DNA of 64,000 bases from Streptomyces sp. NBC_00582 (GTDB lineage Bacteria > Actinomycetota > Actinomycetes > Streptomycetales > Streptomycetaceae), in contig NZ_CP107772.1 of assembly GCF_036345155.1 (NCBI RefSeq), positions 4,898,001 through 4,962,000 of the forward strand, read 5' to 3'. The position numbers and the translations under genes were made by a program. The notes below the pieces were generated by a model. That model saw only the letters and a program-made list of their open reading frames with translations. It ran no database searches and had not been told where the DNA came from. This document shows positions 32,317 to 40,465 of the stretch, in pieces; the first letter of the stretch is position 1, and the number at the start of each line of letters is the position of its first letter.

Positions 32317-33261
32317 GTGACCGACCTGAAGCTGTTCCGGCTCGATGCCGACGGCCGGGACGTCGAGCTGCGCGGCTCCACCGTGACGCTGGAGGTGGAG
32401 CTGCAACGGCGGATGGAGGCAGGCATGGAGGCCATGCTCGGCATCCGCTTCCTGGCGTCGGAGTACCCGACGGGGCCTTGGCACCGGGGCCGGATCGACT
32501 CGCTCGGTCTGGACGAGAACGGCACACCTGCGCTGATCGAGTACAAGAAGGGCGCCGACAGCGGTGTCCTGTCGCAGGCTGTCTCCTACCTGTCGTGGTT
32601 GGACTCCGCACGCCATGAGTTCGAGGCACTGGTCAAGGAGAAGCTGGGCTCCGAGGCCGCCGAGTCGATCGACTGGCGGAACCCTCGGATGGTCTGCATC
32701 GCCGCCGGCTTCTCGCACCACGACCGAGTCGCGGTGCACCGTCTGCGCGAGCGGATCGACCTGGTGCGCTACCGCGTCTTCGAGGGTGGGCTGCTGAGCC
32801 TGCTGCTGATCGAGTCCACGCCCGGATCTGCGAGACCGATCTCGAATCGGCGCCAGAGCCGCGAGCGGGAGGTCACGGCTGGTGCCGCCAGCAAAGACGG
32901 GAAGACGTCCGCTCAGGCGACCGCTACCGCGGGTGCGATTCCTGGCTGCCTGCAGGACCTGTACGCCGAGCTGGACGAGGCCCTCACCGCATGGGGCGAG
33001 GTCGAGGTGGCTCAACTTCGGCATTACATCGCGTACCGCCGGATGGTGAACGTCGCCTCCGTCATCTTCCGTCCGAAGCACGAGGCGATCCTGGTCTACC
33101 TCAAGGTCGACCCGGACACGGTCGAGCTGGAGGAGGGCTTCTCGCGCGACATGCGCGGTATCGGCCACCTCGGGACCGGCGACCTAGAGGTGCGTATCGC
33201 CTCGGCAGCCGACCTGGAGAAGGCTGGACCGCTGATCCGGCGGGCGTTCGAGGCGGCCTGA
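32317..33261 (+). CDS. NucS-like PD-(D/E)XK nuclease with DUF5655
   Basis: 314 aa from GTG with GAGGGGG at 32304-32310; upstream in-frame ATG lacks a site. N-terminal nuclease core: HRGRIDSLGLDENG with the Asp, ALIEYKKG with ExK, and LSQAVSYLSWL (about 50-90). The last 100 residues match DUF5655 (CLQDLYAELDEALTAWGEVE through EEGFSRDMRGIGHLGTGD). Such proteins are related to NucS-type endonucleases and are frequent in defence islands. Its own start and 120-bp gap make it a separate transcription unit from the GHKL operon, or its last loosely coupled gene. Confidence 0.7.
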   Translation: MTDLKLFRLDADGRDVELRGSTVTLEVELQRRMEAGMEAMLGIRFLASEYPTGPWHRGRIDSLGLDENGTPALIEYKKGADSGVLSQAVSYLSWLDSARHEFEALVKEKLGSEAAESIDWRNPRMVCIAAGFSHHDRVAVHRLRERIDLVRYRVFEGGLLSLLLIESTPGSARPISNRRQSREREVTAGAASKDGKTSAQATATAGAIPGCLQDLYAELDEALTAWGEVEVAQLRHYIAYRRMVNVASVIFRPKHEAILVYLKVDPDTVELEEGFSRDMRGIGHLGTGDLEVRIASAADLEKAGPLIRRAFEAA

Positions 33262-33272
33262 CGCAAGAGGAA

Positions 33273-33312
33273 GGGCGGCTGGTGCGTCGGATTCTCGATG
33301 CACCAGCCGCCC
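33273..33312. terminator. convergent terminator
   Basis: Perfect 13-bp arms GGGCGGCTGGTGC (33273-33285) and GCACCAGCCGCCC (33300-33312) between the plus-strand nuclease gene and the minus-strand methyltransferase. Confidence 0.75.
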
Positions 33313-33357
33313 TCATCCGTCTGCGGTCCGTCGGCCCCGGGCCGGTCACTCTCACGC

Positions 33358-34104
33358 TCATGCCTCCGGTCCTGCCAGGACGAAGTCGTCCTGGGTCAGC
33401 TCCGCTCGGAGCCTCGCCTCGGCGACGTCGGCGTAATGCGAGGAGAGCTCGACCCCCACGAACTGCCGGCCCTCGCGCAAGGCGGCGACGCCTGTGGAAC
33501 CGCTGCCGGTGAAGGGATCGAGGACGGTGCCGCCTTCGGGGCAGATCTGCACGAGCTGCTGCATGATCTCGACCGGCTTCTGGGTGATGTGGACCCGGTC
33601 CTTGCGGGGCTGGGAGGCGATGAAGTGGCCGGGCAGATAGAGGTCCCGGTCCTTTTCGAGGCTGCCCTTGACGCCCCAGACGATGAACTCTGCCGACTGC
33701 TTGAACCCGCCCTTGCGGGGCCGGCTGGCGGGCTTGATCCAGGGGATCGTGCCGCTCCAGGTCCAGCCCGCCATCTGCAGGGCGTCGGTTGTGGTGGGCT
33801 CCTGGCGCCAGTCGGAGAAGACCATGGCGACGGAGTGCTCGGTCGCGGCCCGGTACGCCTCGGTGAGCAGTGCGGTCAGCCAGCTTCGATAGCTCCGCTG
33901 GTCCCGGTTCTCGCCGGGGAAGTTCTGCAGGTCGTGCGCCGATCCGGCCGTGACGTACTTGGCGCGGGCGGTGCGGCCGGTGCGGTCCGAGCTGGTGCGT
34001 CCGCCGGAGTTGTACGGGGGATCGGTGATGACGGCGTTGACGCTCTCGTCCGGGAGGGTCTTCAGCACGGTGAGGGCGTCGCCTCGGTGCAGCGTGTAGC
34101 TCAT
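33358..34104 (-). CDS. site-specific DNA methyltransferase (N6-adenine or N4-cytosine)
   Basis: 248 aa. Beta-class order: catalytic DPPY motif first (VITDPPYNSGG, about 26-36), then the SAM-binding motif late (LDPFTGSGSTG, about 194-204) with QKPVEIMQQLV between. DPPY is typical of N6-adenine enzymes, but N4-cytosine cannot be excluded. No restriction partner faces it. It may protect the element or be a regulatory orphan. Separated from the nuclease by a convergent terminator. Confidence 0.85.
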   Translation of the reverse strand: MSYTLHRGDALTVLKTLPDESVNAVITDPPYNSGGRTSSDRTGRTARAKYVTAGSAHDLQNFPGENRDQRSYRSWLTALLTEAYRAATEHSVAMVFSDWRQEPTTTDALQMAGWTWSGTIPWIKPASRPRKGGFKQSAEFIVWGVKGSLEKDRDLYLPGHFIASQPRKDRVHITQKPVEIMQQLVQICPEGGTVLDPFTGSGSTGVAALREGRQFVGVELSSHYADVAEARLRAELTQDDFVLAGPEA

Positions 34105-34599
34105 GTGCGGGGCCTCTTTCAGGGCACGACGGGACTGGGCCCGCCCCGGACGGCGGTCAACGGCGGCCGTTCGGAGCGGGATTGCGCCGGAGGTTAGCCG
34201 CGATTTCCGGCCGCGCCTAACGAGCCGGTGCCGTGGTTCGGGCCCGGTTCGGCGGTCGTTTGGTACGGCCGGAATCCCGGTCTACTGTCTCGCCACGTCA
34301 CCGAGGCGGAGTCCGGCTCCACCCCTGCTGACCTGTGCTGATCCGTGTTTCCGCGCCCAAGGACGCGGGCCGGGCGGCACGTTGACTCCCCGTTCCCGAA
34401 GCCGTGAGGAGACCCGGTGCACCGCCTGAGATTACGAGCGCGGCTGGCTGCCGCGCATGACCTGAACCCGGTGTCCAGGAGCTACCAACTCCCCTGACCC
34501 GGGCCCGCCCTGAGAGGCGGATTCACATCGGCGCGGTGCCGGCGGCTTTGCACGAGAAGTCGGCACCGCGCCTCCTACGAACCACGAGGAGCCGCTGCG
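34105..34599. other. long leader region before the conjugation module
   Basis: 495 bp without a gene. It carries CAACTCCCCTGACC (34486-34499), identical to 4548-4561 upstream of the AICE transfer operon. It is likely to contain the promoter for the conjugation genes. Confidence 0.4.
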
Positions 34600-34686
34600 A
34601 TGCAGCACGCCCTGATACGCCCACGCCCTGACCCAACACCGCTGCCCGGCCGGGTTCTCCGCCCCGGCGAACGGCGGCATCAATGA
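34600..34686 (+). CDS. putative leader peptide overlapping the wall hydrolase gene
   Basis: 28 codons from an ATG with GAGGAG upstream, rich in Arg and Pro (MQHALIRPRPDPT). The stop overlaps the start of the hydrolase gene (ATGA). That layout suits a coupled leader peptide; the product itself may not matter. Confidence 0.4.
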   Translation: MQHALIRPRPDPTPLPGRVLRPGERRHQ

Positions 34687-35828
34687 AGAAGACCACCGGA
34701 GCAGTCGTCGGTCTCTTCGCCTCCGGTCCGCTCCTGCTGGCCGTTCCGATCCTCGCCGTCGGGGCCGGGACTGCTACGGCCTCCTGCTCGACCGGCGGTC
34801 CACAGGCTGTGGATACCTCGGCCGTCGCCGCTCAAGTGAAGGCGATCCTGGACGGCGGCAGCAAGGGCACGGTCTCCGTGCCGGGCCTGGCCGACCCGGA
34901 CGAGCAGATCCCCAACGCCAAGACCATCCAGGCCACCGGCGTCGCGATGAACATCCCGGCCCGGGGCCAGATCGTGGCTCTGGCGACCGCGCTGCAGGAG
35001 AGTGGCCTGCGGAACCTCACCTACGGCGACCGCGACTCACTGGGCCTGTTCCAGCAGCGGCCGTCGCAGGGCTGGGGCACCGCGAACGAGATCCTCGACC
35101 CGGTGCACGCCTCGACGAAGTTCTACGAGGCGTTGGAAAAGGTCTCGGGCTGGCAGTCCCTGTCCGTCACCCAGGCTGCCCAGGCGGTGCAGAGGTCCGG
35201 CTTCCCCGAGGCTTACGCGAAGTGGGAGCCCTTGGCCACCGCCTTGCAGCAGGCGATCGAGCCGCTGCTGTCGAAGGCCGGCGGCACGTCGCCGAGCCCT
35301 TCCCCGTCCGGCTCGGACAGCACGGCCAGTGCCGCGTCAAGTACCGCGGGCGGCTGTACGGCCGACGGGGACGGCACCGACTTCGGAACCATCCCGCCCG
35401 GCGCGGTGCCGACCGGGTACAAGATCCCGGCAGACGCTCCGCCCAAGGTCCAGACGGCGATCCGCTGGGCGCTCGGCCAGCTCGGCACCCCGTACCAGTG
35501 GGGTGGGAGCTGCACCGACTCCCACGGGAGCGACCCCATGGGCCGCTGCGACTGCTCCTCGCTGATGCAGCAGGCGTACGCGGCCGCCGGGGTCACCCTC
35601 ACGCGGACGACGTACACGCAGGTCAAGGAGGGCAAGCCGGTATCGGTCGACGCTCTCCGGCCCGGCGACCTCGTCTTCACCGAAGGGGCGGCCAAAGTCC
35701 CCGAACACGTCGGGATGGTCGTCGGCCAAGGCCTGATCGTGCACGCCCCGCGCACCGGCGACGTGGTCCGCCTCGCGACCCTCGCGTCCTGGAAGTCGCA
35801 GATTCTCGCGGCCCGCCGAGTCGTCTGA
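34683..35828 (+). CDS. bifunctional peptidoglycan hydrolase (lysozyme-like plus NlpC/P60)
   Basis: 381 aa. N-terminal membrane helix or signal (VGLFASGPLLLAVPILAVGA). The middle is lysozyme-like (ALQESGLRNLTYGDRDSLGL, with the catalytic Glu at about residue 104), then a Ser/Pro linker and a C-terminal NlpC/P60 domain with LGTPYQWGG, Cys in RCDCSSLM, His in PEHVGMVVG and LIVHAPRTG. Such two-domain enzymes (VirB1-like; CwlT/TcpG in Gram-positive systems) open the cell wall for the conjugation channel. First gene of the module. Confidence 0.85.
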   Translation: MKKTTGAVVGLFASGPLLLAVPILAVGAGTATASCSTGGPQAVDTSAVAAQVKAILDGGSKGTVSVPGLADPDEQIPNAKTIQATGVAMNIPARGQIVALATALQESGLRNLTYGDRDSLGLFQQRPSQGWGTANEILDPVHASTKFYEALEKVSGWQSLSVTQAAQAVQRSGFPEAYAKWEPLATALQQAIEPLLSKAGGTSPSPSPSGSDSTASAASSTAGGCTADGDGTDFGTIPPGAVPTGYKIPADAPPKVQTAIRWALGQLGTPYQWGGSCTDSHGSDPMGRCDCSSLMQQAYAAAGVTLTRTTYTQVKEGKPVSVDALRPGDLVFTEGAAKVPEHVGMVVGQGLIVHAPRTGDVVRLATLASWKSQILAARRVV

Positions 35829-35913
35829 CCGGCGCTTCTCCCCCTCCCCTCCTGCACTTGCGCTTCGCCCCCTCGGGCTTTGGCGTGCACTAAATCGAAC
35901 TGGAGTTCACAAT

Positions 35914-36222
35914 ATGTACCTCGTCGACAAGGTCGTCCAGCTCGCCTACGACCCCGGGATCAAGCCGAACGAGGGCGGGCTGCCGGGTCTGTCGGTCCTC
36001 AAGCAGGTGATGGGCTCGATCAACCTCTTCGGGATCATCGCCGTGGTCGGCGCGCTCGCCGTCAGTGCGGGCGTGTGGGCCTGGGGCCACCACTCCGGCG
36101 GCCACCAGGCCGAGGCCAACGGCAAGAAGGGCGTGCTGGTCAGCGCCGGCGCGGCTCTCCTGCTGGGCGCCGCGAACGGTGTGGTGGCGTTCTTCAGCAC
36201 GCTGGGGAGCCAGGTCCGCTGA
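35914..36222 (+). CDS. small membrane subunit, DUF6112-like
   Basis: 102 aa. Two hydrophobic helices (NLFGIIAVVGALAVSAGVWA, VLVSAGAALLLGAANGVVAF) around a polar loop (GHHSGGHQAEANGKK). Size and layout resemble VirB2/TrbC-type pilin precursors, and I recall the family as DUF6112 next to SCO6880-type genes. Its stop overlaps the next start. Confidence 0.65.
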   Translation: MYLVDKVVQLAYDPGIKPNEGGLPGLSVLKQVMGSINLFGIIAVVGALAVSAGVWAWGHHSGGHQAEANGKKGVLVSAGAALLLGAANGVVAFFSTLGSQVR

Positions 36223-36911
36223 TGTCTTCCCGCTCCACGAACCCCGGCGGCGCTTCTCGCGTGCGCCGCCGGGCGCTGCTCGGCACCGCTGTCCTGGTAG
36301 TGCTCGTCGCCCTCGCCGGCCTGGCCGCCTACGTCACCCGCGACGGCAGGACCTCATCCAAGGTTCCTACGACGCAGGTGAGTTCGGCTTCCCCATCCTC
36401 CCCGACCGGTTCTGCTTCCGCCTCGTCACGACCGCACGGCAGCCGCGGCGACCTCCCCGTTCCCCCGTCTACGCACGACCCGATCGCCTTCGGCAAGGCG
36501 GCAGCCGCGGCGCTGTGGTCGTACGACACCCGCGCCTACTCCCAGCGCGAGCTGCTGACCGCCCTGCGCGGGTGGCTGACCAGCGAGAAGAAGTACGCCG
36601 ACACCGCCTCGGTCGACGCGCTCGTCCCCTCGCGCGCGCTGTGGAAGCAGATGGCCGCCAACGGCCAGTTCGCCACCGCCAAGGTGAACGAGGCGCACTT
36701 CCCCGACTCGTTCACCCAGGCCCTCCAAGCGGACCCCGGGGCGATCACCACCGCGTACGTCTACGCCGTGACGGTCTTTGGCAAACAGTCGATCGCATGG
36801 AAAGGCTCGTCGCACGGCGGCGCCGAGAACCGCGTCACCACCCTCGCGGTCCAGTGCCGTCCCTCCCAGCCCTGCGCCCTGGCCGGTGTCCTGTCGGCCG
36901 TCGCTCCCTGA
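36222..36911 (+). CDS. VirB8/TcpC-like conjugal transfer protein
   Basis: 229 aa, start overlapping the previous stop by 1 bp. A short basic cytoplasmic N-terminus, one membrane helix (about 16-36, LLGTAVLVVLVALAGLAAYV), a Ser/Thr-rich linker and an NTF2-like outer domain (about 80-229: AFGKAAAAALWSYDTRAYSQ, then NEAHFPDSFTQAL and TTAYVYAVTVFGKQ). This is the plan of Gram-positive VirB8-like assembly factors. Confidence 0.65.
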   Translation: MSSRSTNPGGASRVRRRALLGTAVLVVLVALAGLAAYVTRDGRTSSKVPTTQVSSASPSSPTGSASASSRPHGSRGDLPVPPSTHDPIAFGKAAAAALWSYDTRAYSQRELLTALRGWLTSEKKYADTASVDALVPSRALWKQMAANGQFATAKVNEAHFPDSFTQALQADPGAITTAYVYAVTVFGKQSIAWKGSSHGGAENRVTTLAVQCRPSQPCALAGVLSAVAP

Positions 36912-36938
36912 CCCCCACCCCAGAAAGGAGGTACCCCC

Positions 36939-38330
36939 ATGGGAGTCTGCGACTTTCCGCTGATGGACAAGGTCTGCGGCGCCGTCGACTTCGCCACCAA
37001 CCCCGCCGGGACCGTCACCGACGGCATCGGGGCCTGGATCGCGAAGTCAGCTGGTGAGCTGGCCGCCAGCGCGGCCGATCTCGCCGCCAGGGCCGTCAAC
37101 GAGACCACCGCCATCGATCTCAACGCCGGTTGGTTCCGGGACAACTACGAGCTGCTGCTGCCCATCGGTCTCGCCCTGACCGTCGGCACGTTCTGCATCC
37201 AGTTGATGCTCGCGGCCTGGCGACGGGACGAACGCGCACTCGCCCAAGCCGCGATCGGCACGATGACCGGCGTCCTCTTCTCCTTCTGCGCCGTCGCCTT
37301 CACCTCCGTCGCCATCACGGTGGTCGACGCCCTGTCCGACGGCCTGTTCCAAGCGGCCAACAGCTCGGTGGACGACGCGATCCGCCGCGTCATCAAGGTC
37401 AACCAGTTGGGGCCGATGTACGCCCTCGGCTGGACCATCCCATCCCTGGTCGCCTTCGGCTGCGCGATCGGCGCGTTCATGTACTGGGGCGTCATGGTCG
37501 CCCGCAAGGTCGGCGTCCTGATCATGGTCGCTCTCGCGGTCTTCGCCGGAGCCGGTGGCGGCTGGGAGGTCGCCAAGCGCTGGCGGCGGGGTTGGATCGA
37601 GGCCACCGCCACCCTGGTCGTCTCGAAACTGCTGATGACCGTGGTCTTCCTGATCGGCGTCTCGGCGATGGGCAAGTCCGATGCCACGGACGGCATGGCC
37701 GCCTTGTCCGATGCGATGGCCGGCATCGTCGTGATGGTCCTGGTCCTGCTCTGCCCGTACGCGACCTACAAGTTCGTCCACTGGGCGAGCGACGGAGGCG
37801 GACACGACGACCTGCACCGTACCGGCGTCGCCGGCATGGCGGTCGCCGCAGGCGCGGCGAAGACCGCGGGCAGCCTCGCGATGCAGGCCAGCACCGGCAC
37901 TCCCGCTCCGCAGGGGCCGAGCAAGGTCCCCGGCGCGGGCAGCGACGGTGTCGCCTCCGGCATCAACCCCACCGGCGGAAACCTGAGCAAGGAGGGCATC
38001 GACGCCGGACCTCCGAAGCCGCAGACCCGCTTCCGGTACGGCGAGGACCCGAACGCCTCCGGCGACAAGGGCCGCGCCCTGATCCAGCGCCCCGGCATCC
38101 CCGCTCTGATCACACGGCCTGCCGACAGCGAAGCAGGAGGCTCCGAGGGCGCTCCCTCCGCCCCTCAGCCCGCTGGCGCGTCGATTCCGGGCGGCAGCTT
38201 GACCCGCGTAGGTGCCGCTCCGCCTGGCGGTCCCGCCGCACCGCCGCCGCCCTCCACCGGTCCGTCGGCGACCGGCTCCCCGACTCCGACGAGCTGGGTC
38301 TACCCCGACCAGCCGCCGTCGGGGTCCTGA
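36939..38330 (+). CDS. polytopic membrane protein, VirB6/TrbL-like
   Basis: 463 aa from ATG after a full AAAGGAGGT. Five or six membrane helices in residues about 60-290 (ELLLPIGLALTVGTFCIQLM, FSFCAVAFTSVAITVV, SLVAFGCAIGAFMYWGVMVA, VGVLIMVALAVFAGAG, LLMTVVFLIGVSAMG, AGIVVMVLVLLCPYATYKFV), then a 150-residue Gly/Pro-rich cytoplasmic tail. Plan of the channel protein VirB6/TcpH. Between VirB8-like and SCO6880-like genes, as expected. Confidence 0.75.
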   Translation: MGVCDFPLMDKVCGAVDFATNPAGTVTDGIGAWIAKSAGELAASAADLAARAVNETTAIDLNAGWFRDNYELLLPIGLALTVGTFCIQLMLAAWRRDERALAQAAIGTMTGVLFSFCAVAFTSVAITVVDALSDGLFQAANSSVDDAIRRVIKVNQLGPMYALGWTIPSLVAFGCAIGAFMYWGVMVARKVGVLIMVALAVFAGAGGGWEVAKRWRRGWIEATATLVVSKLLMTVVFLIGVSAMGKSDATDGMAALSDAMAGIVVMVLVLLCPYATYKFVHWASDGGGHDDLHRTGVAGMAVAAGAAKTAGSLAMQASTGTPAPQGPSKVPGAGSDGVASGINPTGGNLSKEGIDAGPPKPQTRFRYGEDPNASGDKGRALIQRPGIPALITRPADSEAGGSEGAPSAPQPAGASIPGGSLTRVGAAPPGGPAAPPPPSTGPSATGSPTPTSWVYPDQPPSGS

Positions 38331-38347
38331 GACCCACGACCACCGAG

Positions 38348-38374
38348 GGGGCGGGCTGCCCTCCAGCCCGCCCC
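38348..38374 (+). terminator. hairpin between VirB6-like and SCO6880-like genes
   Basis: Arms GGGGCGGGCTG (38348-38358) and CAGCCCGCCCC (38364-38374) with a CCCTC loop, followed by TTCCCCCCC. May partly terminate before the leader at 38409. Confidence 0.6.
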
Positions 38375-38408
38375 TTCCCCCCCGAACACCCCGAAAAAGA
38401 GTCCGGTC

Positions 38409-38483
38409 ATGACCTCCAGAAGAGCGCGCCGCGCCTTCCGCCCCTTTCCGCCCGCTCCCACTGTCTGGAACCGCCATGTCTGA
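38409..38483 (+). CDS. upstream leader reading frame, copy 1 (MTSRRARRA type)
   Basis: 24-codon frame from ATG whose stop overlaps the start of the SCO6880-like gene. Its 5' 25 bases are nearly identical to those at 50347 and 56810, which also lie 65-67 bp upstream of a gene start. The peptide begins MTSRRARRA. Confidence 0.45.
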   Translation: MTSRRARRAFRPFPPAPTVWNRHV

Positions 38484-39948
38484 CAACCGCCAGGCCGAAG
38501 CCACCACGGCCACCGTGAAGTTCCCGCACCGCAGCAGGCGCGGCATCCTGCTCGGCCTCACCGCCCCACAGCTGATCGTCGTGAGCCTCACCGGCCTGCT
38601 CCTGCTCGTCGTGATCCTCGCCCGTGGCGTGGTCGGCGCTCTCGAACTCGTCCCGCTGTGGGCCGCCATCGCCCTGCTTGTCTTCGTCCGCTACCGAGGC
38701 CGGGCCCTGGCCGACTGGGCGCCGATCGTCACCCGGTACGCGCTCCGCCGGATGCGGGGCCAGTTGATCTGGCTCGTCCGGCCCTCTCGCCGACCGGTCC
38801 GCGAAGGACTCCTCCACCTGCCCGGTACCGCCGCCAGCCTGCGCGTGGTCACCGCACCCGACCGCCGGTACGGCGCGGTCCACGACCCCCACGCCAGCAC
38901 GCTGACCGCCGTCGTCAAGGTGTCCTCCCGCGCCTACGCGCTGCTCGACCCGGGCACCCAGAACGCCAACGTCAACGGCTGGGGCCGTGCCCTCGCCGCG
39001 CTGGCCCGCACCGGCCAGGTCGCCCGGATCCAGGTGATCGAGCGCACCGTGCCGGACTCCGGCGACGCCCTTCGCCGGTACTGGGAGGAGCACGGCCGAC
39101 CCGACGCCCCGGTGGCCGGCCAGGTCTACAGCGAGCTGATCCAGAGCGCCGGCCCCGCCGCTGCTCCGCACGAGGCATACGTCGCGGTCTCGCTGGACGC
39201 CAAGGCCGCGCGACGCCTGATCAACCAGGCCGGTGGCGGTCTGACCGGGTCATTCAGCGTCCTGGCGCAATTGACCTCGACCTTCGACCAGGCCGCGCGC
39301 ACCGCCGGGCTCAACCCCACCGGCTGGCTCACCGCCCGCGAGATCGCGGCAGTCGTACGAACGGCGTACGACCCCAAGGCCCTGTCCGCACTGGACCGTT
39401 GGTCCTCTTCCGGGCGCCCCGAGGCCGACGCGGCCGCCGCGGGCCCGGTCGTGGTCGTCGAGAAGTCGGACCACATCGCGACCGACTCCGCCGTCCACTG
39501 CACGTACTGGGTGGAGAACTGGCCCCGCACCGAGACGTCGGCGGGCTTCCTGCACCAGCTGCTGTTCACCGCCGGAGTGCGGCGGACCCTGTCACTGTCG
39601 TACGAGCCGAAGGGGCTGGACGCCGCACTGCGTGATGTCCAGCGCAAGAAGGCCAGCGTGATCGCGGACGCCGCCGAGCGGGCGCGGCGCGGCCAGGTCG
39701 ACTCCGAAGCGGACTCCATCGAGTACCAGGACATCAAGTCCCGTGAGCGCCAGCTCATCGCCGGCCACGCGGATGTCGCCCTGACCGGCCTGCTGACCGT
39801 CTCGGCCGACTCCGAGGAGGAGCTTCGTTCCGCCTGCGCGGTCGTGGAGACCGCGGCGGTCGGCGCCCAGCTCGACCTCCGGCCGCTCACCTGGCAGCAG
39901 GCCGAGGCGTTCACCGCCGCCGCCATGCCGCTCGCCCTCGCCGTCTGA
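38476..39948 (+). CDS. SCO6880-like conjugation protein
   Basis: 490 aa. Two close membrane helices near the N-terminus (APQLIVVSLTGLLLLVVIL, LVPLWAAIALLVFV) with a PrgI/VirB3-like lead-in (HRSRRGILLGLTAPQL), then a 400-residue soluble part resembling the N-terminal domain of VirB4-like proteins, without an ATPase motif. SCO6880 of S. coelicolor is the model name. The ATPase half is the separate gene at 40466, so VirB3/VirB4 functions are split across two genes. The start context is TCTGGA then ATG, not a full ribosome site. Confidence 0.8.
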   Translation: MSDNRQAEATTATVKFPHRSRRGILLGLTAPQLIVVSLTGLLLLVVILARGVVGALELVPLWAAIALLVFVRYRGRALADWAPIVTRYALRRMRGQLIWLVRPSRRPVREGLLHLPGTAASLRVVTAPDRRYGAVHDPHASTLTAVVKVSSRAYALLDPGTQNANVNGWGRALAALARTGQVARIQVIERTVPDSGDALRRYWEEHGRPDAPVAGQVYSELIQSAGPAAAPHEAYVAVSLDAKAARRLINQAGGGLTGSFSVLAQLTSTFDQAARTAGLNPTGWLTAREIAAVVRTAYDPKALSALDRWSSSGRPEADAAAAGPVVVVEKSDHIATDSAVHCTYWVENWPRTETSAGFLHQLLFTAGVRRTLSLSYEPKGLDAALRDVQRKKASVIADAAERARRGQVDSEADSIEYQDIKSRERQLIAGHADVALTGLLTVSADSEEELRSACAVVETAAVGAQLDLRPLTWQQAEAFTAAAMPLALAV

Positions 39949-39982
39949 TGCCGGCCCTCCTCCCTTCCGAAAGAGCACCGCC

Positions 39983-40435
39983 ATGTCCCGCACCGCCAGC
40001 CCGACCGCGCAGGACTTCGTGCCCTTCGCCACCGCCGCGCTCGACTTCCACCGCGCGCTCAACGTGCCAGGCGGTCCTCTCGTCACCACCCGCGCCGAAC
40101 TGGACATCCTGCACGCCCATCTCGTCTCGCTGCACGGCCTGCTCGATGCCCACGCCGCCCGCACGGGCCGTCTCACGCCGATCGAGGGCGACCAGCTCAG
40201 CGCCGCCCGCACCCGGGTCTGGCAGGCCGCCGACCACGTCCACGCCGCCTATCACGCGGCCCCCCGGCCCGGCTCCGGTGAGGTACCCGACCGCGAGGCG
40301 TGCCAGGCCGGCCTGCCGGAAGGCGCACCGGAGCTGACCATCTGCCAGCGCCACCAGCGCACCGCGCACCTGGTCCGACGCCGTACCACCCCGGCCGACC
40401 TCCACGCCCCGTTCACCGGCCTCGTCCGCCACTGA
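39983..40435 (+). CDS. hypothetical protein, DUF6238-like
   Basis: 150 aa. Mostly helical with many His (FVPFATAALDFHRALNVPGG, LHAHLVSLHGLLDAHAA, AADHVHAAYHAAP) and a short C-terminal CQAGLPEG...ICQRH part. I recall this family as DUF6238, always between the SCO6880-like and VirB4-like genes in Streptomyces elements. Conserved position suggests a structural or chaperone role in the channel. Confidence 0.65.
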   Translation: MSRTASPTAQDFVPFATAALDFHRALNVPGGPLVTTRAELDILHAHLVSLHGLLDAHAARTGRLTPIEGDQLSAARTRVWQAADHVHAAYHAAPRPGSGEVPDREACQAGLPEGAPELTICQRHQRTAHLVRRRTTPADLHAPFTGLVRH

Positions 40436-40465
40436 CATCCCTGTCTTCCGTCTGGAGAATCGTTC

